A DNA stretch of 37,179 bases from NCBI GenBank assembly GCA_000992085.1, contig LBTN01000001.1:1-37179 (forward strand). The letters run 5' to 3'. The DNA comes from Candidatus Magasanikbacteria bacterium GW2011_GWA2_37_8 (lineage in GTDB: Bacteria > Patescibacteriota > Patescibacteriia > Magasanikbacterales > GWA2-37-8). Below are positions 1 through 6,909 of this stretch, piece after piece. Made by a program: the position numbers and the translations under genes. The notes under the pieces were generated by a model. It worked only from the letters and a program-made list of their open reading frames with translations. It was not told where the DNA came from and ran no database searches. How positions within the stretch are numbered: position 1 is the stretch's first letter; the number at the start of each line of letters is the position of its first letter.

Positions 1-210
1 AGTTTACAAAAATTCTATTAAAAAATAAAGTGATATTTTGGTAAATTTGGGAGAGCGAGGTGGCAACCGAGCGAACCGGATATCGTATGTTGCATAAGTC
101 GAATACACACGGAGCGAAAGCGAAGTGGTTTGAGACCAAGCCAGAGTGCAACGCCCCGCTACACGAGCCCACAGGCGAGTGAGACGGGCTGGCGCAGTGC
201 TTTTGATTCT

Positions 211-357
211 CCACCCAGACCTTTGTTCACGTCGTCCCGATGAAACAGTAGTGTAATCGGGATGTTGGATAACATTCGTTCGACAATGTTGTGCTTTTAA
301 AAAAGACACAATATTGTCGTAACTGTTATCCAAAGAGGACAAGAGAAGTCTGGGTGG
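211..357 (+). ncRNA. candidate structured RNA (three-way-junction-like), strand uncertain
   Basis: Nested complementary segments: CCACCCAGAC(211-220)/GTCTGGGTGG(348-357); TCCCGAT(235-241)/ATCGGGA(256-262); TTGGATAAC(265-273)/GTTATCCAA(325-333); CGACAATGTTGTG(281-293)/CACAATATTGTCG(307-319, one G.U). No convincing ORF. Confidence 0.45.
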
Positions 358-361
358 CTTG

Positions 362-396
362 TCGTCTAGTTCTTTTTTTCAAAAAGAACTAGACGA
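362..396 (+). terminator. long perfect hairpin, terminator-like
   Basis: TCGTCTAGTTCTTTTT-TTC-AAAAAGAACTAGACGA, 16-bp perfect stem with 3-nt loop, directly after the structured element at 211-357. Confidence 0.5.
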
Positions 397-501
397 AGAA
401 TCAAAAGTTTTATGCAACTACCTTTATACCAACTCACCTGATAATTTCCCTAAAATATGCTATAATGGTTGTGGATAAGTAGGGGGATAGGGAAGGGGGG
501 T

Positions 502-1350
502 ATGGATGAGTTTATTTTACCAGTATTTATGGGAAATGACAATATTTTTGCCAGTTTAGTAAGAGAGTTGCGAATACGTAATTATAGTAGAAATACTATA
601 GAAGCGTATTTACATTATAACGATGAATTTTTGCGTTTTTGTTTAAAGGATCCAAAAGAGATAACTACAGAAGATATTAAGAATTATTTGGATTATTTAG
701 CACAAGATAAATCTGCATCTACCGTTTCGGTTGCATATAACGCAATTCATTTTTTTTACGGTGAGATTTGGAAACGGAGTTTTTTCTTAAATATTCATCA
801 ACCAAAGAAAGCAAAATATCTGCCAGCGGTTTTGTCTAAACAAGAGGTAAATAAAATAATAGAAGTGACAAAAAACCTTAAACATAATTGTATTATTAGT
901 TTATTGTATGGCACGGGTGCTAGGGTTAGTGAATTGACACATATACGAATGAAAGATATTGATTTGGATAGAATGATGTTGCATATATTTCAAGGTAAAG
1001 GTAAAAAGGATAGAATGGTAATGTTACCGAGGAAATTAAAAAATATTTTGACAATTCAGGCAAGCTTAAAAACGTCGGGTGATTTTCTTTTTACCAATGG
1101 ACGTGGAAACAGATTAACCGAAACGACAATTCAAAAAATTGTGGCAATGGCGGCGGAAAAAGCGGAAATCAGAAAAAATGTTTCGCCACATACCTTGCGC
1201 CACAGCTTTGCCACGCACCTACTTGAAAATGGAACGGATATAAGGTATATTCAAGAACTACTGGGGCATGCGAAATTGCAAACAACCCAGATTTATACAC
1301 ATGTGGCAAATTCTAATTTAGAGAGTATTAAAAGCCCGTTGGATAGTTAA
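502..1350 (+). CDS. xerC: tyrosine recombinase, XerC/XerD family
   Basis: N-terminal SAM-like domain, catalytic motifs GTGARVSEL, HTLRHSFATHLLENGTDIRYIQELLGHAKLQTTQIYTHV. ATG at 502 is preceded by GGAAGGGGGG; TATAAT lies upstream at about 461. Confidence 0.9.
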   Translation: MDEFILPVFMGNDNIFASLVRELRIRNYSRNTIEAYLHYNDEFLRFCLKDPKEITTEDIKNYLDYLAQDKSASTVSVAYNAIHFFYGEIWKRSFFLNIHQPKKAKYLPAVLSKQEVNKIIEVTKNLKHNCIISLLYGTGARVSELTHIRMKDIDLDRMMLHIFQGKGKKDRMVMLPRKLKNILTIQASLKTSGDFLFTNGRGNRLTETTIQKIVAMAAEKAEIRKNVSPHTLRHSFATHLLENGTDIRYIQELLGHAKLQTTQIYTHVANSNLESIKSPLDS

Positions 1351-1364
1351 AAGTTTATAAAGTT

Positions 1365-2336
1365 ATGAGTTGGATTAATTCTAAACAATCAATTATCGCT
1401 TTGGCGCCATTGGCGGATTATACCGATGGGCCGTTTTGTCGTTTGTGTAGAGAGCAAGGAGTAAGGAATAAGGATAAAGGAGTAAATAGTGATTTTGTTG
1501 TTTTTCGTGAAATGGTGAGTGCAGAGGCAATTGTTAGAGGAAGCGAAAAAACTTTGAAAATGTGTGAGTTTGATGAAATTGAACGGCCGATTGTGATACA
1601 AATTTTTGGTGGGAAAACGGACATAATTGTAGAAGCAGCAAAAATAGTTGTGAGCAAATACAAGCCAGATGGGATTGATATAAATATGGGCTGTCCAGTA
1701 CCTAAAATCGCTGGAAAGGGCCATGGTGGGGCGGATTTAATGAGGAAGCCTGAATTGGCTGCGGAGATAGTTAAAGCCCTTAAAATGGCTGATTTGGGGG
1801 TTCCTATTAGTGTTAAAACTCGGTTGGGTTGGTTGGACGATAAAGAAATATTGGACTTTGCACCAAGACTAGAACAGGCGGGTGTAGATGCTATTACTTT
1901 GCATGGCAGAACCAAAATTCAAGGTTATGCTGGCAAAGCGAATTGGGGTAGAATTGGGGAGGTAAAAAAACTATTAAAAATCCCTTTAATTGCCAATGGG
2001 GATATTGTAACACTAGAAGATTTTAAAAAATGTTTAGAAGTTACTAGAGCGGATGGGGTAATGATTGGAAGAGGAGCGCTGGGGAGGCCTTGGGTGTTTG
2101 GACAGTTCGGAGCCAATAGTTCACAGCCAATAGGGTGTAAAGAAATTAAACAAATTATGTTGCGGCATGCGGAATTACATTTGGGGTATTATGGGGAAAA
2201 GGGAATTATATCGCTTCGAAAATATTTACCGTGGTATTTAAAAGGAATGGAAAATATGAAAACAGTTCGTACCGAATTGGTTCGAGCAAATAGTTTGGAA
2301 GAATTAAAACAAATATTACAAAAAATCCCCAGTTAA
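1365..2336 (+). CDS. dus: tRNA-dihydrouridine synthase
   Basis: MAPLADYTDGPF, DINMGCPVPK, GGADLMRKPELA, VKTRLGW, ITLHGRTKIQGYAGKANW, IANGDI, DGVMIGRGALGRPW motifs. Confidence 0.93.
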   Translation: MSWINSKQSIIALAPLADYTDGPFCRLCREQGVRNKDKGVNSDFVVFREMVSAEAIVRGSEKTLKMCEFDEIERPIVIQIFGGKTDIIVEAAKIVVSKYKPDGIDINMGCPVPKIAGKGHGGADLMRKPELAAEIVKALKMADLGVPISVKTRLGWLDDKEILDFAPRLEQAGVDAITLHGRTKIQGYAGKANWGRIGEVKKLLKIPLIANGDIVTLEDFKKCLEVTRADGVMIGRGALGRPWVFGQFGANSSQPIGCKEIKQIMLRHAELHLGYYGEKGIISLRKYLPWYLKGMENMKTVRTELVRANSLEELKQILQKIPS

Positions 2337-3187
2337 TTTTGGAGATTTTTTTTACTTTTTAATTTGGCGGCAGTAAGAGTGTTTTGTAAAAGTAGTGATA
2401 CTGTGATCGGACCAACTCCGCCTGGAACTGGCGTAATATAGCTGGCTTTTTTTTGCACATTGGCAAAATCAACGTCGCCATACATTTTATTGTTTTCAAA
2501 AACAATGCCAGTATCAATTACTATTGCACCACGTTTTACCATATCGGCAGTTAGTAGGTTGCGTTTTTTTCCAACGGCTGTAACAATAATGTCGGCTTTT
2601 AAACATTTTTCTTTAATATTGCGGGTTCGGCTATTGCAAGCAATTACTGTGGCGCCATCGTTAGCCAAAATTACTGAAAGGGGCTTACCTACCAATGCAC
2701 CCGTACCAAGAATAGCAATAATTTTACCGGCTGGTTTTATCTTTAACCATTTTAAAATTGCCAGTACTGCCCCAGGAGTCGGTGGTAACAAAGAAAAAGT
2801 TTTCATAATTAATTTGCCGATATTAGTATCGGTTAAACAATCAACATCTAATTCTGGTTTAACAGCGTTTAAAACTTCGGTGGTATAAAGCGGTTCGGGT
2901 AAGGGGAGTTGAATAATTAAACCACTTAATTTTTTATCTTTTTGAATTTGAATAATTTTTTTGATTAATTGTTTTTTAGAAATTTTGGCAGGAAGAAGAT
3001 GTAAGGCAAAATCAATACCAACGCGAGCAGCAGCTTCGGCCTTGCGACGAACATATACTTTGGATGGTTTGTCGTCGCCAACCAAAACAACCGCCAGCTT
3101 AGGTTTTAAGCCGGTTTTTTTGATAGTGCGTTTTAATTGGCTTTCAATTGTTTTGGCAATAAGTTTGCCGTCGATTAGTTGTGACAT
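2333..3187 (-). CDS. folD: bifunctional methylenetetrahydrofolate dehydrogenase/cyclohydrolase
   Basis: MSQLIDGKLIAKTI, VGDDKPSKVYVRRKAEAAARVGI, GLIIQLPLPEPL, PPTPGAVLAIL, VTAVGKKRNLLTADMVKRGAIVIDTG, DVDFANVQKKASYITPVPGGVGPITVSLLLQNT. Start at M7 of the listed ORF. Confidence 0.95.
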   Translation of the reverse strand: MSQLIDGKLIAKTIESQLKRTIKKTGLKPKLAVVLVGDDKPSKVYVRRKAEAAARVGIDFALHLLPAKISKKQLIKKIIQIQKDKKLSGLIIQLPLPEPLYTTEVLNAVKPELDVDCLTDTNIGKLIMKTFSLLPPTPGAVLAILKWLKIKPAGKIIAILGTGALVGKPLSVILANDGATVIACNSRTRNIKEKCLKADIIVTAVGKKRNLLTADMVKRGAIVIDTGIVFENNKMYGDVDFANVQKKASYITPVPGGVGPITVSLLLQNTLTAAKLKSKKNLQN

Positions 3188-3228
3188 AATATGACAGTCT
3201 AGCACAAAATACAGAAATAATCAAGGTT

Positions 3229-3936
3229 TTAGCCTCGACCAAATTTTAGTCGTAAAATTGCCCAAAAAAATTCGCGGATATCTTTACTGCTTAATTTAGA
3301 ATGGCCGTGGGTACGATCTTTAAAAATAGTAGGAATTTCTTTAATTACAAAGTTAGCTTTTTGGGTGCGATACAATAATTCTTCTTGGAAAGCGTAGCCG
3401 TTACTTTTGATGTTGTCTAAGTTAATGGTGGTTAAAACTTTTCGTTTAAAACAGCGAAAGCCGGCAGTCACGTCGTGAGGTTTGAGGCGAAGGATAAAAC
3501 GAGAAATCCACATAGCGCCATTACTCATTAGGCGACGTTGCCAATTCCAACCAATAATTTTTCCACCAGGGATTTTGCGTGACCCTATTGCTAAATCAGC
3601 GCCATTGGTGCAAGTAGTAATTAGGCGGCTTATATCGTGTGGATTGTGGGATAGGTCAGCATCCATTTCGATGATTAGTTCTGCACCCAAGGCTAGGGCT
3701 TTTTTAAAACCGGCAATATAGGCGGAACCTAAGCCTAATTTATTGTAACGTTTAATTAAGTGGATTAGGGGATAAGTGCTTTGTAATTTTTGTACTTGGA
3801 CAGCTGTGCCATCGGGAGAATTATCGTCGACAACAATTACTTCAAGATCAGAAATATTTTGTTGAAAAATTTCAAATAAAAGTGGGGTAATATTTTCGCC
3901 TTCATTAAAAGTAGGGATAACAACAATTGTTTTCAT
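3229..3936 (-). CDS. GT2 glycosyltransferase, polyprenol-phosphate mannosyltransferase (DPM1)-like
   Basis: VVIPTFNEGENI, VVDDNSPDGTA, IIEMDADLSHNP, DVTAGFRCFKRKVL, GYAFQEELLYR, PTIFKDRTHGHSKLS. Confidence 0.88.
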   Translation of the reverse strand: MKTIVVIPTFNEGENITPLLFEIFQQNISDLEVIVVDDNSPDGTAVQVQKLQSTYPLIHLIKRYNKLGLGSAYIAGFKKALALGAELIIEMDADLSHNPHDISRLITTCTNGADLAIGSRKIPGGKIIGWNWQRRLMSNGAMWISRFILRLKPHDVTAGFRCFKRKVLTTINLDNIKSNGYAFQEELLYRTQKANFVIKEIPTIFKDRTHGHSKLSSKDIREFFWAILRLKFGRG

Positions 3937-3952
3937 AAAAATTATAAATACT

Positions 3953-3979
3953 GGATTCCCGCCTTCGCGGGAATGACAA
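3953..3979. repeat. short palindromic REP-like element
   Basis: GGATTCCCGCCTTCGCGGGAATGACAAT: TTCCCGC-cttc-GCGGGAA hairpin in the spacer upstream of the GT2 gene. Confidence 0.5.
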
Positions 3980-4032
3980 TTAACGAAAATATAATTATTT
4001 TGTAATCATATTTTAGCAGAAAATGAAGAATA

Positions 4033-4057
4033 AAAAAAGACCTTTAAAGGTCTTTGG
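4033..4057 (-). terminator. intrinsic terminator of the IMPase-family gene
   Basis: On the minus strand: AAAGACCTTTAAAGGTCTTTTTTT. Confidence 0.6.
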
Positions 4058-4174
4058 TTCACCATCGTGGATGATGTTAGAACTATAATACAACAAACGG
4101 TAGGTTCTGTCTATATATCAAATTTAAAATCAACAATCTGCTAATTACTCTATGACGCCACCCGCCATATCCTT

Positions 4175-4939
4175 TTATGAAAATATTTTGTCAACCATCT
4201 GTTTCAACTCTCCATAGGTTTTTTTATCTCCCGCAATAAACACCCTATCACTTGGTTTAATATCTTTTTCACCATTTAGGTTAGTAAATATACCACCAGC
4301 CTCTTTTACGATAAGAGAACCAGCAAAATCAGGAAAACTGTCTTTTGAAAAAATAATCAATCCATTGTAAATTCCCTTCGCCAGATGACAATAACTTAAT
4401 GCTTGTGAATTCCAATTCCTATATAACTCAAATTTAGTTAATAATTCAAACATTTTTTGAGATTTCCCGCTATCTTTCCACATAATTGACAGGTGGAACA
4501 AAACTTTTGGATTATTTTTGACCAGTTTAATTTTCAGACGCTCTCCGTTCAAAAAAGCCCCCTTACCCTTATAGGCTGTAAAAAGTTGGTTCATTGATGG
4601 GTCATAGACAACAGAAAACACCACTTTACCATTATGCATATGTGCCACAGCCATTCCATAGTGAGCTAATCCGTTTATAAAAGTTCGTGTTCCGCTAATT
4701 GGGTTGCAAATCCAGACATCTCTGGCCTTATTGAAATCAAAATTTTCTTCCTCGGCATAAAAAGTATGGTTCGGATTAAATTTATTAACCAAATTTTTAA
4801 TTCCTCTTTCAATGGCGATATCTTCTTCGGTTAGATATTGTTTTGTAATTCCAATATCTTTAATTTTGCCTGCTCGCTGGTTAATTCTTTTTCCAGACTT
4901 AACGACGTAATCAATTATTTGGCTGTATAGTTGTTCCAT
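4175..4939 (-). CDS. inositol monophosphatase superfamily protein (probably degenerate active site)
   Basis: Recognisable IMPase layout: TEEDIAIERGIKNLV, HTFYAEEE, VWICNPISGTRTFINGLAHYGMAVAH, PDFAGSLIVKEAGGIFTNLNG. Internal Met (4939) is the more likely start. Confidence 0.75.
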   Translation of the reverse strand: MEQLYSQIIDYVVKSGKRINQRAGKIKDIGITKQYLTEEDIAIERGIKNLVNKFNPNHTFYAEEENFDFNKARDVWICNPISGTRTFINGLAHYGMAVAHMHNGKVVFSVVYDPSMNQLFTAYKGKGAFLNGERLKIKLVKNNPKVLFHLSIMWKDSGKSQKMFELLTKFELYRNWNSQALSYCHLAKGIYNGLIIFSKDSFPDFAGSLIVKEAGGIFTNLNGEKDIKPSDRVFIAGDKKTYGELKQMVDKIFS

Positions 4940-5040
4940 ATGGTGGAATTTATATTTATTGAATAGATATATAATATCAGGAAAATGTACAAATTTCAAT
5001 GTATTGTATTAAAGTTCTAATGTTCAATTTGAGTATAAAA

Positions 5041-5066
5041 AATAATAGCATAATTAAGCTATTATT
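5041..5066 (-). terminator. hairpin downstream of tRNA-Gln
   Basis: AATAATAGC-ataattaa-GCTATTATT followed by a T-rich stretch on the minus strand. Confidence 0.45.
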
Positions 5067-5073
5067 TTATGTG

Positions 5074-5144
5074 TTCCGGGACTTGGATTCGAACCAAGAT
5101 AAGCAGATTCAGAGTCTGCTGTCCTACCATTAGACCATCCCGGA
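5074..5144 (-). tRNA. tRNA-Gln (anticodon CTG)
   Basis: Minus strand TCCGGGATGGTCTAATGGTAGGACAGCAGACTCTGAATCTGCTTATCTTGGTTCGAATCCAAGTCCCGGAA: 7-bp acceptor, anticodon loop CTCTGAA, T-loop TTCGAAT; no encoded CCA. Confidence 0.92.
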
Positions 5145-5188
5145 GTTTGTGAAATGGTAACAGAAAAATGGCAAAAAGTCAATGTGTT

Positions 5189-6781
5189 TTATTCTACCAC
5201 TTCACCACCAAATTCGGCGGCAAGGGTGGTTAAGTCGGTGGTTTCGTTTGGCTTGGTTTCTGGTTCGCCGGCTTTTAATTCGCACACTAGATTTATTTTT
5301 TCTCCCAAAATTTCGGCTATACAACCCTCAACAATTTTTTTGGTTTTTATTTCCTCAATTTTTTCTTGGTGAAATTTGTAGGCAGAAGAAATATGTAAAC
5401 CGTCGATATCCACTTTTTCTAATTGGCACATTTTTAGAATAAAAACCAAAGAAGGATTGCAACTAGTTAATTTAGTACAAACATCAGGCCATTTAGCACT
5501 AATCTCTTCTAAAGTTTTTGTAGTTAAAGTTTTGTGGGTAATATTTGATATAGCGCTTTTTATAGTATCCGTAATTTTATGGGTAGTAGTTTTGATAGTA
5601 GCATCGGACGGTGTAGATGTTGTAATTGTTGGGATTGTTGAAGATGTTGCAATTGGTGTAGGTGTTGAAGGTGGTGTTTGAATATTTTCTGATGTGTCGC
5701 CAGTAAAATTTACTACTAATAATTCTAGGGGTAATTGTGGTAAAGGTGATTGTCTGATTTCAATTCGACGAGCCAAAGTTAGATCAATTAATTTTACTAA
5801 TTGGGTGGGTGTTAAAGTTTGGCTAAGTTTTTTTAATGTTTTTTGGGTAGCTTCGTCGTATTCGATTAGATTATCATTTTGACTGCCAGCTTGCAAAATC
5901 ATTAAATCACGCAAAGTTTGAATAAGGTCTAAAGCAAATTGATCTAAATTAATACCGTTTTCGGCTAGATTGCTAATCAAATCAAGCGCGGGGGCAGATT
6001 TTTTTTCTACTAGATATTCGATGAAATTTATTATTGTTCCAGCAGAAGAAGTGGGTAAGAGCGCTTTAATATCTTCGGCAGTAATAGTTTTTAAATTTAA
6101 GGACATTATTTGCCCCAACAAACTTTCGGCATCACGCAAACAGCCGTCACTTTTATGAATAATTTTTTCCATTACGTCTTTGTCAATTTTAATTTGTTCG
6201 GTTTCGGCGATTTGGTTTAGACGATTTAGCATTTCGTCGTGAGCAATTTTTTTGAAAGTAAAACGTTGACAACGAGAAATAATCGTAGCGGGTAATTTAT
6301 GCATTTCGGTAGTAGCCAAAACAAAAATTATATGGGCGGGTGGTTCTTCTAAAGTTTTGAGTAGCGCATTAAAGGCGCTGGTAGACAGCATATGCACTTC
6401 GTCGATGATAAAAACTTTAAAAGGGGATTTGGTTGGTTTGAATTGAGCATTATCGATAATATTTTCGCGAACGTTGTCGACACCAGTATGAGAGGCGGCG
6501 TCGATTTCGATAACATCAATATTGCGCCCAGCAGTAATTTCGGTGCAAGAAGAGCATTCATCGCAAGGTTCGAAAGTGCCGGGTTGACGATTGGTGCAAT
6601 TGACTGATTTGGCTAGTAGACGGGCGATAGTAGTTTTACCCACACCGCGTGGACCAAAAAACAGATAAGCCTGAGCAATTTTGTTGGTGGCAATTTCGTT
6701 AGCAATAGTTTGGACAATATGATTTTGACCAGATATGCTAGAGAATTTTTGGGGGCGGTACTGGCGGTAGATAGTGGGCAT
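5189..6781 (-). CDS. dnaX: DNA polymerase III subunit gamma/tau
   Basis: YRQYRPQKFSSISGQNHIVQT, FFGPRGVGKTTIARLLAKSVNC, CDECSSC, VFIIDEVHMLSTSAFNALLKTLEEPP. Confidence 0.95.
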   Translation of the reverse strand: MPTIYRQYRPQKFSSISGQNHIVQTIANEIATNKIAQAYLFFGPRGVGKTTIARLLAKSVNCTNRQPGTFEPCDECSSCTEITAGRNIDVIEIDAASHTGVDNVRENIIDNAQFKPTKSPFKVFIIDEVHMLSTSAFNALLKTLEEPPAHIIFVLATTEMHKLPATIISRCQRFTFKKIAHDEMLNRLNQIAETEQIKIDKDVMEKIIHKSDGCLRDAESLLGQIMSLNLKTITAEDIKALLPTSSAGTIINFIEYLVEKKSAPALDLISNLAENGINLDQFALDLIQTLRDLMILQAGSQNDNLIEYDEATQKTLKKLSQTLTPTQLVKLIDLTLARRIEIRQSPLPQLPLELLVVNFTGDTSENIQTPPSTPTPIATSSTIPTITTSTPSDATIKTTTHKITDTIKSAISNITHKTLTTKTLEEISAKWPDVCTKLTSCNPSLVFILKMCQLEKVDIDGLHISSAYKFHQEKIEEIKTKKIVEGCIAEILGEKINLVCELKAGEPETKPNETTDLTTLAAEFGGEVVE

Positions 6782-6909
6782 AAATTAAGGAATAAGGAGA
6801 AAGGAATAAAGAATAAGTGATAGGGCGGGAAAGAAAAAGTGGTAAGTAAAGAGGTCTTTATCCAAAGTAGATACTTTAGAATAAAAAATTATTTACTTAC
6901 CACTCCATT

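Noticed and set aside
4-342. 112-aa minus-strand ORF at the left edge
   Set aside because: Overlaps the structured RNA region and has low-complexity, unconvincing composition; no family recognised.
1418-1915. 165-aa minus-strand ORF antisense to dus
   Set aside because: Shadow ORF of a strongly conserved gene.
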